Of a DNA stretch of 64,000 bases, positions 34,796 through 44,370 are shown one piece after another. The stretch is from Bidens hawaiensis. Its lineage: Eukaryota; Streptophyta; Magnoliopsida; Asterales; Asteraceae. The notes below the pieces were generated by a model, which searched no databases, had not been told where the DNA came from, and was given only the letters and a program-made list of their open reading frames with translations. The DNA lies in assembly GCA_021521415.1 (NCBI GenBank), contig JAIQDT010001107.1, forward strand, positions 1 through 64,000, written 5' to 3'. A program made the translations under genes and the position numbers. Every line of letters begins with the position of its first letter. The stretch's first letter is position 1.

Positions 34796-37700
34796 TCACG
34801 TTACATCAAATAAACACCAACTTTTCCAATCCACCACCCCTATCTTAGATCTATTTTTGTACCAAAGAAAACCCAAAGATTTTATATCCGCAACCATTTC
34901 TGCCACGTTAGTGCTCTTGCCCGAAAAAATCTTTTCATTCCTAGCCCGCCAAATCCTCCAACAAGTAATGATGACAATTCCATGAATAATCAACCTTTTA
35001 TTCCCCGTCGCACCACAAACCTTATGCACTTCCACCAAATCATTGACATGAAAAACAAATAGTCTAGGGATGTTGCACCATGAACCAATCGCATTCCAAA
35101 CGGCCATAGAAATGGAACACCCGGTTAACAAGTGCTCGAGCGATTCCTCATTACCCTCACATAAAGCGCAACTATGATCATCACAATACAAATGACGTCT
35201 AGCTAAAGCCTGCTTGGTTGGAAGGCTATCCAGAACGGCCCTCCACATAAATATATTACATTTTTTCGGGACCCAATCGCTCCATTGGAAACTGGAACTC
35301 CCAGCGTCCACAACGGACCGCACCATCCATCTTTTAATCGCCGAAACCTCAAACTCTTTGCAGCTACCAACCGCCCAAGACCATGAATCTTCACGGTCAA
35401 CCATCACCACCCCTTGAAGGAGATCTTCCAACTCTTGCTTCTCGCTCACCTCCTGATGGGAGCAAGGAGCTCTAAGCCAATCCCACACAATGCGACGAGA
35501 AGATCCAGTGACCACCAACCGATCAGCTAACAAGACATTTTTATGTTTTTCTACCGCATATAAGGACGGATACTTGTCCATAACCGGCGCCGAACCCAAC
35601 CACAAATCCGTCCAAAACCTAACTTGGCGACCATTCCCGACTGTGGCCCGGATCACTCTATTAAAACCCACACCATCAACCTTAAATTTGTTCCAGAACA
35701 TAACACAATTCTTCCAAACCCCGGGAACCCCATTATTAACCGGAGCAAGCCCCCAACAGCGCGAGGTCCCGTGAATAGACAACACTACTCTTCTCCACAT
35801 CGCGTGCTGATCATTTAGAAATCTCCCAAGCCATTTAGTAATCAGCGCTTGATTATTAACCTCTAAACGAGCGATACCTAAACCCCCTTCTTTTATAGGT
35901 TTGGTGACTACCTCCCAAGCCACCCAAGACATCTTCCTCACTTCATCCGAACCTCCCCATAAGAACCTTCTCATCAAAGCTTCTAAATCATTGGTAACCT
36001 TCTTGGGTGCCTTAAAAAGCGAAAAATAATAAGTGGGAAGACTATCCAGCACCGATTTAATAAGGGTTAACCGACCAGCAATAGATAACGAATTAACTTT
36101 CCATTTAGAAAGCCTCTTCTTGAACTTGGACACAACCGGTTCCCAATTAACCACCCTATTCATGTTAGCTCCAACCATAATCCCAAGATAAGTAAACGGG
36201 ATTCTACCCGGCTTACAACCCATGAAACCGGCTTGGATATCGATCTCACCATCTTCTACACCTACTCCAAATAACACTGATTTATGGAGATTAATCTTTA
36301 GCCCCGAACACAAGTAAAATATGCGAAGAATACGTTTCAAGTTATCAAAATTAAAAGAAGACCACTCTCCCATAATCATAGCATCATCCGCATAAAAAAG
36401 ATGGGATAAAGTAGGACCTTCGTTAGGAAGAGTAATACCATGAAACGCACCTATATCACAGGCTTGTTTCAACATACCTGAAAAAGCCTCCATCATAATA
36501 ATAAAAAGAAAAGGCGATAGCGGGTCACCTTGACGAATGCCTTTATGACATCCAAATTCGAAAGTAGGAGATCCATTAACAAGAACAGACGATCTGCTCG
36601 CCAACAAGATACCACTAATCCAATCGCACCAGACCGAAGGAAAACCCATCTGAGAAAGAACCGACAACAAGAACTCCCAATTCACATTATCAAAGGCTTT
36701 ATCGAAGTCAATCTTGAACATAAAAATTCTTCTTTCCCTCTTTTTAGCCCAAGCAATAACCTCACTAGCCACCAAAGGGCCATCAAGAATATATCTCCCG
36801 GATAAGAAAGCCGACTGATGCTCTGAGACAATCTTATTCATAACCGTTTTGAGTCGATTCACTAACACCTTCGACACAGTCTTTAAGATACAACCAATGA
36901 GACTTATCGGTCTAAAATCCCCCAAAGAAGACGGATTGTTTACCTTAGGAATTAAGGTGATAAAAGACGAACCAACCCCCGAGCAAAAACTTTTAACCTT
37001 ATGAAAATGATCAAGAATATCCACAAAATCCTTCTCGAACAACTCCCAAAAAAACCGAATGAACCTAAAATTAAAACCATCCGGCCCAGGAGCTTTGTCA
37101 CCACCGCAATCAAAAACCGCCTTCTTGATCTCATGCACGGAAAAATCACTGATCAAAAAATCCGCCTCCACCGAAGACAAGACCGAAAACCCATATCCAA
37201 TCAACCGAGGCCGGAGTGTAATAGATTCTTTAAACTTACCAGCAAAGAATCGCAAAACTTCCTTTTTAATGAGAACCGGGTTTGTTTCCCACGCCCCATT
37301 CACTTCCAAACCCGGAAAATAATTTGAAACTTTACGTTTATTAATAAAACCGTGAAAAAATTGAGAATTTTCGTCTCCATGAATCGCCCAATTACAACGA
37401 GCCTTTTGCTTCAAATCCCGGTAGTAATGATTATCCAACTCGCCTAGCCGTCTTTTAATTTCGCTTAAAGACCATGTCTCTTCTTCCAACAAATCCCGGA
37501 CCTCCAAGGTTTGGTCCAAGTCCCGCAACTCTTGCTCCAATAAAACCCTTTCCTCCTTTTCTTTGGCTTTACAATCGATCGCCCATCTAGTAATAGCAGC
37601 ACGCAAAGCTTTAAATTTATACAGCAATCTCGCGTCCGGAGAACCATGAAATGAGCCATCAACAAGCGTCTTCTTAACCAACGTCCCAAAATCCTCTCTA

Positions 37701-38443
37701 CCAAGCCATGAATTGAAAAACCTAAACGGTTTGGGACCATAGTTCTTGGAAGAACCAATTTTCAAAACCAACGGACTATGATCCGGCTTATTCCTCTCGA
37801 GAGCAATATACTCCGCACACGGCCATTCCATAAAAAAATCCCAATTAACGAAGATTCTGTCAATACGGCTTAATTTATTTCCTGCGACAAAAGTAAAACG
37901 CCTCCCTTTCAAGGAGTACTCGTGAAGATTCGAATCATCAATGAAGTCGTTAAACTCATTGGCCTCGCCCACATTAAACAAAGAATTCCGCCTATCCTCA
38001 GCACACCGAACCGAGTTAAAATCTCCTGCCACAATCCACCTCCCATTACCCTCCTCGATCAAATCACGAATTTCCCCCCAAAGAGCTCTTTTAGTAACTA
38101 GATTTTGAGGAGAATAAACATTGAGAATATGATATGAGCTACTCTTTCCTTTCACAGTGCCCGAAACAAGAAGCCAATTATTATTCTTGACCACCCTTTC
38201 CATACGAAAGACTTGAGAATCCCAGATTGATAATAACCCACCCGACCTTCCAGATGAAGGAACCCAATCAAAAGAATACTCACCATAACCCCAAAACCGA
38301 CCCACATCCACAGAATCCAAGGAAACAAATTGCGACTCTTGTAAGACAATAAAACTAATCTCATGATGGACTCGAAGACCTCGAATCCAATCGGCTTTGC
38401 TAGAACTCCCTAACCCACGGATGTTCAGAGAAAAAACATTCAT
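34796..38443 (-). CDS. LINE ORF2: endonuclease-reverse transcriptase with C-terminal zinc-binding domain
   Basis: 1215 codons, uninterrupted. Residues 1-230 are an APE-type endonuclease/exonuclease/phosphatase domain: FSLNIRGLGS, VLQESQ, VAGDFNSVR, SRIDRIF and the catalytic-type KPDHSPLVL. The reverse transcriptase follows: FRPISLIGCILKTVSKVL near residue 510, FKIDFDKAFDNVNWEF near 578, KGIRQGDPLSPFLF, and FYADDAMIM near 683, where the two aspartates coordinate the catalytic metals. The C-terminus holds the zinc-binding RT-associated domain (zf-RVT) with CDDHSCALCEGNEESLEHLL near residue 1085. The enzyme nicks target DNA and copies its RNA there (target-primed reverse transcription). The ATG overlaps the ORF1 stop as ATGA, so translation by termination-reinitiation is likely. 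Length is typical of plant L1 ORF2. Confidence 0.95.
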   Translation of the reverse strand: MNVFSLNIRGLGSSSKADWIRGLRVHHEISFIVLQESQFVSLDSVDVGRFWGYGEYSFDWVPSSGRSGGLLSIWDSQVFRMERVVKNNNWLLVSGTVKGKSSSYHILNVYSPQNLVTKRALWGEIRDLIEEGNGRWIVAGDFNSVRCAEDRRNSLFNVGEANEFNDFIDDSNLHEYSLKGRRFTFVAGNKLSRIDRIFVNWDFFMEWPCAEYIALERNKPDHSPLVLKIGSSKNYGPKPFRFFNSWLGREDFGTLVKKTLVDGSFHGSPDARLLYKFKALRAAITRWAIDCKAKEKEERVLLEQELRDLDQTLEVRDLLEEETWSLSEIKRRLGELDNHYYRDLKQKARCNWAIHGDENSQFFHGFINKRKVSNYFPGLEVNGAWETNPVLIKKEVLRFFAGKFKESITLRPRLIGYGFSVLSSVEADFLISDFSVHEIKKAVFDCGGDKAPGPDGFNFRFIRFFWELFEKDFVDILDHFHKVKSFCSGVGSSFITLIPKVNNPSSLGDFRPISLIGCILKTVSKVLVNRLKTVMNKIVSEHQSAFLSGRYILDGPLVASEVIAWAKKRERRIFMFKIDFDKAFDNVNWEFLLSVLSQMGFPSVWCDWISGILLASRSSVLVNGSPTFEFGCHKGIRQGDPLSPFLFIIMMEAFSGMLKQACDIGAFHGITLPNEGPTLSHLFYADDAMIMGEWSSFNFDNLKRILRIFYLCSGLKINLHKSVLFGVGVEDGEIDIQAGFMGCKPGRIPFTYLGIMVGANMNRVVNWEPVVSKFKKRLSKWKVNSLSIAGRLTLIKSVLDSLPTYYFSLFKAPKKVTNDLEALMRRFLWGGSDEVRKMSWVAWEVVTKPIKEGGLGIARLEVNNQALITKWLGRFLNDQHAMWRRVVLSIHGTSRCWGLAPVNNGVPGVWKNCVMFWNKFKVDGVGFNRVIRATVGNGRQVRFWTDLWLGSAPVMDKYPSLYAVEKHKNVLLADRLVVTGSSRRIVWDWLRAPCSHQEVSEKQELEDLLQGVVMVDREDSWSWAVGSCKEFEVSAIKRWMVRSVVDAGSSSFQWSDWVPKKCNIFMWRAVLDSLPTKQALARRHLYCDDHSCALCEGNEESLEHLLTGCSISMAVWNAIGSWCNIPRLFVFHVNDLVEVHKVCGATGNKRLIIHGIVIITCWRIWRARNEKIFSGKSTNVAEMVADIKSLGFLWYKNRSKIGVVDWKSWCLFDVT

Positions 38444-40236
38444 TGAACACCATCTTGATAGCCTTCGGAAACAAGAACCTCTTTAACATTAGAAACAAAA
38501 TCTTGCAAATTCTCAACGCCTAACGCCTTACTCAGCTCAATGGTCTTCTCCAACTCCACCTCAATCGGACCTTGATGTTGCACCGGATCTATACCTCTAC
38601 CAATCATCGAGGCCTCCTCAGACTCTCCCTCGATGTCTCGAACCACCTCCGTATTAGTAGACATCCCTTTGTTAAGATCCGGTGTTAAGAACTCTCCTTC
38701 AACACCTGTCTCGATACCCCTAGTAACATCCGAATGCACGTGCATAATACCGATAAACCTATCAAGATCAAACATATCTTTATCCTCCCTTGGTCTCTTC
38801 TTAGGACGCTCCCTAGAACCACTACCCCCACTTCGATTAGAAAATAAAGACTTCCGTCTGAACTTCTTATGTCCCTTGCCTTTCAACACAGAAACGTTAG
38901 TGCTATCAACGTTACCATTCTCAACCGCCTCCTCATTAGAAAGATCATAGGAGTTCGAAAATTCACCGACCATCACGTTAGAATTATCGTTCACACAACC
39001 ATCCAACCCATTAACAGCATGTTCCCTGACAGAAAACTCGTTAGCTTGAGAACCTTCGCCCTCTTCACGATGCACATTATGGGGCTCATCCTGCACGATA
39101 TTATCATCACACTTATCCTCCTCCTGTAAAACGGGACCATCATCCTCTTCAAACTCTACTACACATTCCGGTATCCATTCCCCTACATCTTCATCCACCC
39201 ACACTTTAAAAATTTTTCCCCTCCAATTAATGTCCACCCGGTCCACAATCCGTTTGCACTGTTTACTCAACACACCGATGAGAGTATACGATAAGTTGTT
39301 CTCTTCACCTGATAAGGAAGCCGGTTGAACCACCTTGCCAAATCTGCTTCCAATCAAATCGAAAACCTCGTCTAACACCAACTGAGCCGGAACCCCATGA
39401 ACTTGGAGCCAGGCGATCCGACCCTCCTCCACTCCATTTCTATCAGACCAAGGTTCTAAAAACTCAAACCAATCTGACCATTTGTCTTTGTTATTCAGAA
39501 AGGCATCCCTATCCCCACTAACGTAGAATACCAACTCCACTGAAAGCCCTCCCAGATACTTAATCTCTAATGATCTCCAACCATGCTTCCGAACCAACTT
39601 TTTCAGAGACGTTAACGTGTGAAGATTCACCACCCTCCCCGTAAGAGCACATCCCTTCCAATGAGAAAACCGTTCCACCGAATCATCCACCTTAATCTCA
39701 TCTACTTTGTTCCGATTTAACAAGGAATCAACAAAGGAACGCCCATTACCAACTGATGCATAGGGAACCCCATTCCTATCGGATCCTTCGGAACTAGGGT
39801 TTGTTTGACCACTAGGATTTGCATGCCTATAAACAGGGACCGAGGCCGTCTTCCTCCTATTACCAGAATCGGGTCTATGTAGATTCCCACCATCCACAAA
39901 CCGAGCAATCGCAATAAACAACTTATACGAACCGATCCATACGTCTGATAACTCATCTTCCAACCGTTTGACATCTTTCACCTCGGAAAACGATATGAAA
40001 GCAAACCTCTTGCCCCATTTATCCAGCTTCCTAGCAATATAGGAACCTTCGTAACGACCAAAGCTACCCATAACATCTTTTAAGTCTTGCGAAGAACACT
40101 TTGGGGGAAGATTTGAGACAAAAAACTTCGATAAAACCTTGTTATTACCTTGAGCCTGATGACCATTCCGTTTCCCTTTCCGATTACGTGGATGTTCCCA
40201 TTCTTCTGAATCCATGCCGCCAAGGGTCGTGGTCAA
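38440..40236 (-). CDS. LINE ORF1: RRM-containing RNA-binding protein
   Basis: 598 codons. An RNA-recognition motif covers about residues 35-115: KFFVSNLPPKCSSQDLKDVM contains the RNP2-like strand and RFAFISFSEVKDVKRLEDEL the RNP1-like strand. A second folded region, about residues 190-370, resembles the DUF4283-type domain of plant LINE ORF1 (RIAWLQVHGVPAQLVLDEVF). The rest is acidic and low complexity with a basic patch (KGKGHKKFRRKSLF) that may act in nuclear localisation or RNA binding. There is no CCHC knuckle that I can see. The stop codon overlaps the ORF2 start. A 60-bp stretch of this ORF (38963-39022) is copied inverted at the element's 5' end. Confidence 0.9.
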   Translation of the reverse strand: MTTTLGGMDSEEWEHPRNRKGKRNGHQAQGNNKVLSKFFVSNLPPKCSSQDLKDVMGSFGRYEGSYIARKLDKWGKRFAFISFSEVKDVKRLEDELSDVWIGSYKLFIAIARFVDGGNLHRPDSGNRRKTASVPVYRHANPSGQTNPSSEGSDRNGVPYASVGNGRSFVDSLLNRNKVDEIKVDDSVERFSHWKGCALTGRVVNLHTLTSLKKLVRKHGWRSLEIKYLGGLSVELVFYVSGDRDAFLNNKDKWSDWFEFLEPWSDRNGVEEGRIAWLQVHGVPAQLVLDEVFDLIGSRFGKVVQPASLSGEENNLSYTLIGVLSKQCKRIVDRVDINWRGKIFKVWVDEDVGEWIPECVVEFEEDDGPVLQEEDKCDDNIVQDEPHNVHREEGEGSQANEFSVREHAVNGLDGCVNDNSNVMVGEFSNSYDLSNEEAVENGNVDSTNVSVLKGKGHKKFRRKSLFSNRSGGSGSRERPKKRPREDKDMFDLDRFIGIMHVHSDVTRGIETGVEGEFLTPDLNKGMSTNTEVVRDIEGESEEASMIGRGIDPVQHQGPIEVELEKTIELSKALGVENLQDFVSNVKEVLVSEGYQDGVQ

Positions 40237-40656
40237 AGCAGCAGGGTGGGGGACTGGGGTGACTGAGGTGAGGCGGAGGTGAGGCAGGGTCGGGGCGGCG
40301 ACTGTGGTGGTGACAGAGGTGAGGCTTCCTTATCAGAGGTGAGGCTGTGGTGGTGACAGAGGTGAGGCTGGGTCGGGGCGGCGACTGTGGTGGTGACTGA
40401 GGTGAGGCGGAGAGAGGGAATAGTGGTGGTGACAGAGGTGAGGCTGGGTCGGGGCGGCGACTGTGGAGGGTGGTGGGCCGGGAGGTGAGGTGGAGGGGAG
40501 GATTTCCGGTGAGAGGGAATAGTGGCGGCGGTCGGGAGGAAGGGTTACGGGAGAGAAACTGGCCGGGAGGTAGGGTTACGGGAGAGAGACTGGCGGAGAC
40601 TGTCGGAGGTGAGGCGGGCGGAAGAGAGGCGGGGTTACGGGAGGTGAGGCGGGGTT
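40237..40656 (-). repeat. LINE 5' UTR with GC-rich tandem motifs
   Basis: On the plus strand GGTCGGGGCGGCGACTGTGG appears at least three times and GTGGTGACAGAGGTGAGGCT several times between 40270 and 40470, followed by units containing GGGTTACGGGAG (40540-40650). Tandem motifs in a LINE 5' UTR can carry internal promoter activity; that role is inference. Confidence 0.75.
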
Positions 40657-40716
40657 ACATGCTGTTAATGGGTTGGATGGTTGTGTGAACGATAATTCTA
40701 ACGTGATGGTCGGTGA
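40657..40716 (+). repeat. 60-bp inverted copy of LINE ORF1 (twin-priming scar)
   Basis: Bases 40657-40716 on the plus strand equal the ORF1 sense strand (reverse complement of 38963-39022) over all 60 bases, starting ACATGCTGTTAATGGG and ending GATGGTCGGTGA. Two bases separate it from the TSD. Confidence 0.95.
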
Positions 40717-40718
40717 TG

Positions 40719-40734
40719 GTCAACCAATACTAAT
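40719..40734. repeat. LINE target-site duplication, 5' side of element
   Basis: GTCAACCAATACTAAT, identical to 34671-34686. Confidence 0.95.
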
Positions 40735-41820
40735 ATTCGTGTCATATAAAAATCTCACATTTGTTAAATTTTAAAAAGGGTGCTGCTAAACGTACCATAC
40801 TCTTATCCATTTTTACTAAAAGTACTCACTCCCTTAGGTTTTACATTAATACGATTTAGACATTTTTGTTGTTTTTTTTGTCATTTTGTTATCTTTTATT
40901 ATCAATATTATTTTTATAAAAAACATTTTTATTCTATTTTTATTTAACAACTTTTTTTTTCTATTTATCTTTTTATGTATATTTAAAATCCTTTAATAAA
41001 AACATATTTTTTCTTACTTAGAAAAACGTTTTTTTCTTATCTAATAAATATTGTTTTTCTTGTTTAAAAAAATGTTTTTTTTTTCTATACTTGTTTTAAT
41101 CTTTTTGAAGAGCGTTCTTTTTAAATTAAGAGAGTTTACATTCTTTTATAAAAAATAATATTAGTGTTTATAAATAAAAAGGGTAAATAACATACAACTT
41201 AATAAACAAATTTGGCTCTTTTCTCAAGTAACATTAACTAATGTATCTAAACCAAACAAAAAAAATAAATCAAATTCTTTTGAATAAATTTTATATATAT
41301 ATATATATAAAACTAGCTAGAGAACACATACAAAACTTTTTAATATATGTAAAAAAATAAACAAACTTTTAATAATACCTTAATGAAATAAAATAATATA
41401 ATCAATAAAAAAATATATACAAAAATTGTAAAACAAAAATAAAAACTTAATAGTTTTTTTTTTTTGATATTTTGAGAAAATTATAAAATAAAATACAAGG
41501 GACTATAATGTCAATTACAAATGTTAAGTGGAAATGAAAGCATTGGCGAAGCTTCCTTAGGGCCGGGGTGGCCTCGGGCCCCTGTTTTTTTGCGCGGTAG
41601 TGTAAATCGACTCCCGTCCGAAAATTTATATACGTAGTGTAAATTTACCCGTTTTATACCGAAAATTGAGGCCACCTCCCTATTTAATGAGTTTTATAAT
41701 ACATTTTGAGTCCGGCCCTTTAAATTTTCAGAAGGGGTGTATGGTTAGCAAGGAAGGAGGGTACGTTTAGCCTGACACTTTAAAAATAATTATTATTTAA
41801 TAGACTAATACTAGATATTT
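40735..41820. other. AT-rich intergenic region upstream of the NIMIN-like gene
   Basis: Mostly A/T runs with a short (TA)n at about 41293-41310. A GC-richer patch at 41540-41720 is unassigned. No gene is seen. Confidence 0.5.
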
Positions 41821-41829
41821 CCAACGGCA

Positions 41830-41945
41830 TGACATCATCAGATTCACATTGGTCCGACACTTTCTAGGAATCAATCAAACGTCTCAAACGTCACAAACGC
41901 TAACCACATGACGTCATCATCACATCAAACCCACCATACATAAAT
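41830..41945 (+). promoter_or_regulatory. promoter of NIMIN-like gene with TGACGTCA element
   Basis: A palindromic TGACGTCA lies at 41909-41916, CGTCA (complement of TGACG) at 41889-41893 and TGACATCA at 41830-41837. A TATA-like ATAAATAT lies near 41940, about 120 bases before the ATG at 42061. TGACG-type (as-1-like) sites bind TGA bZIP factors, the partners of NPR1, and NIMIN genes are known salicylic-acid-responsive targets. Function here is inferred from motif and context. Confidence 0.6.
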
Positions 41946-42060
41946 ATCATCATCCTCTTTCACAATATAATAATAACTCAAGAACTGAATAATAATTTAT
42001 TATTAAAATAATATCTCTTCATCATATAACCCGCATCAACGACGTCGTATTACTATTACC

Positions 42061-42364
42061 ATGGAGAATAATAATATAAACAAAAAACGTTCACAAGTTA
42101 ACGGAGCCGTTAGAAACTCTGTCAAGAAGGTCAGGACAAAGAAGGAACTGTCTAACGGCGGAAGAAGTTGAGTTGGAGGAGTTTTTGGAGATACTAAACC
42201 AGTTGCAAGATGGGTTTAATAAGTTTCGGAAAAAGAACGCCGCCGGCGAGTTTGAGTCACCCGCGGCGACGGAGTCCGGCGAGGTTCGTGATGGAGATGT
42301 GGCACGAAACGACACCGTTTTGGGGTTTGATCTTAACACCAACCCGGACCCGACATCCAATTAG
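42061..42364 (+). pseudogene. NIMIN-like (NPR1-interacting) gene with frameshift
   Basis: The first ATG (42061) opens a frame beginning MENNNINKKRSQ with a basic stretch SVKKVRTKK, but it stops at 42170. The conserved part lies one frame over: TAEEVELEEFLEILNQLQDG, then FRKKNAAGEF and the C-terminal EAR-type motif GFDLNTNPDP, ending at TAG 42362-42364. Compared with the copy at 60.2 kb, a small indel near 42145-42155 explains the shift. An internal ATG at 42173 would give a 63-residue protein retaining the DLN motif. NIMIN proteins bind NPR1 and dampen salicylic-acid-responsive transcription. Retention of the EAR motif leaves open a shortened functional product, but a pseudogene is likelier. 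A solo LTR sits 16 bases after the stop. Confidence 0.7.
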
Positions 42365-42380
42365 TAGTGACGTGCCCAGG

Positions 42381-43312
42381 TGAAGAAACACTAAGTGAAC
42401 CCACGGGCAGATTATAGATAATCTAGGGGTTAAGTAATGTTTCCCACGAGGATGAGGTCCAGCAGAGAAGGTTGTTCTTCAGGGGACCTGCAAAACAGAC
42501 ACCGTAAGCTCGTCACTGAGAAGGGGGGGTTCCTCCTTGTGACCACCCTCCGGCGTGAGAATCAGACTAGATTGCTCTGAATATAAGTGTATATTAAGAG
42601 ATTGCTAGATAAGATTGAGATATCAGATGATGTCCTTACCATTCCAAGGTGTTGGAGTATTTATAGCCGAAGGTAGGTTTCCTAAAAAGTACAGCCGGCT
42701 GAATAGTATTCCTGTTCCACCAACAGTGGATTATGCACAGGCCATGCTGGTTGGTGGATAGGCTACGGCCGACAGTAATAAGGTCGGCTGTACACTGTTC
42801 CTTTACTGCCGGCTGCGCACTGTTCCACCAACTGTAGGCTGCGCACGTCCCATCGTAAGGGTTGGTGAGTAGGCAGCGGCTAATAGTGACAAACAGTACT
42901 AGAGGGTGCTCCTCCTCGTACTGTTGTCGGTGAGCTGTCACCCTGTGATTGGTTCATGGGCTGTTCTGGTCAAATCGTCTGTTCTGCCCATACCTTAGTA
43001 GGTATAGTACAAAAGATCTTCCAGAAGCATACGGACTGGCTCATTTAGGCGGGAGTATTCCCGCCTTGCTCATTCCTTCATGTGACTACTGAAGTAGCTA
43101 GTGCCTTGTGCGTGTAGCTTTGCTGTTAGTGCGGGTAGCCTTCCCTGATGGCTTGTATCCGCAACTGCGGGAACAGGCGGGGTACTTCACCATTGGGAGG
43201 CTTTCCCTGCGGGTACAGCTGGCGTACTGCGCGTAAGGTTCTCTGCGGGTACGTCCCTGTTCAAGGTGAGTCTTGCGGGTCCAACTGGGCTCTGCTGGGA
43301 CCTACCTCTTCA
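42381..43312. mobile_element. solo LTR (932 bp) in the 3' UTR of the NIMIN-like gene
   Basis: It starts TGAAGAAACAC and ends CCTACCTCTTCA, with a TGAAGA/TCTTCA inverted terminus, and is flanked by CCAGG at 42376-42380 and 43313-43317 (perfect 5-bp TSD). No internal retroelement sequence is attached, so it is the product of LTR-LTR recombination. On the minus strand a TATA-like CTATAAATACTCC is present at about 42660. Lineage not assigned; the sequence is unrelated to the LTRs at 44.4 and 57.3 kb. Confidence 0.85.
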
Positions 43313-43317
43313 CCAGG

Positions 43318-44365
43318 ACAAAAATTCACTACGATCAGAAGATGGTTGGTGTCAGAATTTTACATGGGTCAAATTGAGATTTTAACATATATAAATATAG
43401 CTTAAAAAAATTTACTGGAGTTGTTCGACACCTACATCTTTGGTGGAAGTCTGCCACTGCCGATTAGTAATATCTTTTGTTTTTCGGTTTTCAGTTTATA
43501 CAAGTTTTTAGTATATTAATTAGAAATATTTTAGTTTTGGTTATGCTTATAATTATTTGTTACATGATTTGTTCGATCTAAGGGTGTTTTATTTTGTACT
43601 GATTTACTTGTTATCGGATTGTCCTAACGAAAAATCATGGATTTGACACTGAGTGTGAACATGGTGTTAAGCAAAACATTGTAGTGGCGTGTAATTTAGT
43701 TTTATCTTTCATGTGAAACTATTAGATAAATTTTTTTAAAAAATAAAACAAACATAGCACTTGTGCAACGAGTCCTTTTTCATGCGTTAAAATCATTAGG
43801 CTGGTTGTTGTGGAGAAATATTTACTAGTTGGTTAAACGTCATGTCACATGGGTAGTAGGGCTTTAACTAACACGTTTGTTAACTCGCGCGTTGTGGTTT
43901 AACTAGATATTAAATAAAAAGAAGAAAAAACGAAAATGAAAAAGTATGATCGGTTATTTAAAGATGACACTATCATTTCCTTGTTAAAACTCCGTTACCG
44001 TGTTAACTAAACCATCCTGACCTTAACGACCGACGTGTAGGCAACAATAAGACCCGACCATCTTAGTTTTGGAAACCACCCCCCACCCTTCAAAAAAATA
44101 AAATAAAATAAATAAAGTGTGTGATATTTTGCAAGCAAAGAATCACATGGTCTCCATTAATTTGTGGTTGAAATAGACAAATCAAAGAATTGGTCCAATG
44201 AAAATTCTCAAAGATATGCACACGTATTGTTAAAAATGTTGGTATTCTTTTCCTTAAAACAGATTTTGTTTTATTTAAAATCTCCATAATATTGTTGTCA
44301 CAAGGATGTGAACTTATCACTCCATTGTCGAAAAAACAAACATCATACCACTAGACTAATAAATC
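43318..44365. other. downstream region of the NIMIN-like gene
   Basis: At about 43631-43660 the sequence AAAAATCATGGATTTGACAC resembles AAAAATCATGGATCCGACAC at about 60876-60895, downstream of the second NIMIN-like gene at a comparable distance once the solo LTR is removed. This supports a tandem duplication that included 3' flank. No gene is seen. Confidence 0.5.
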
Positions 44366-44370
44366 ATGGG

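Larger units (their letters stand above)
34687..40718 (-). mobile_element. complete L1-type LINE retrotransposon
   Basis: A minus-strand element bounded by perfect 16-bp duplications. It comprises a GC-rich 5' UTR (about 40656-40237), ORF1 (40236-38440), ORF2 (38443-34796), an ~89-base 3' UTR and a poly(A) tail seen as a T run at 34687-34706. Both ORFs are open over their full length and the TSD is undecayed, so the insertion is recent. The terminal 60 bp at the 5' end (40657-40716) is an inverted piece of ORF1. It is the only element here with an apparently complete coding set. Confidence 0.95.

Noticed and set aside
35203..38364. Several 60-108 codon frames on both strands inside the LINE
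   Set aside because: All overlap the intact 1215-codon ORF2 and lack independent motifs.
38633..39129. Plus-strand frames opposite LINE ORF1
   Set aside because: Antisense shadows of the 598-codon ORF1.
43340..43365. TTGGTGTCAGAATTT resembling a retrotransposon primer-binding site (tRNA-Met type)
   Set aside because: It lies outside the LTR, after the 5-bp TSD, so it belongs to the gene's flank and not to a retroelement.
43148..43405. 85-codon Gly/Cys-rich frame
   Set aside because: Lies mostly within the solo LTR and crosses its end into flanking DNA, so it is not a gene.
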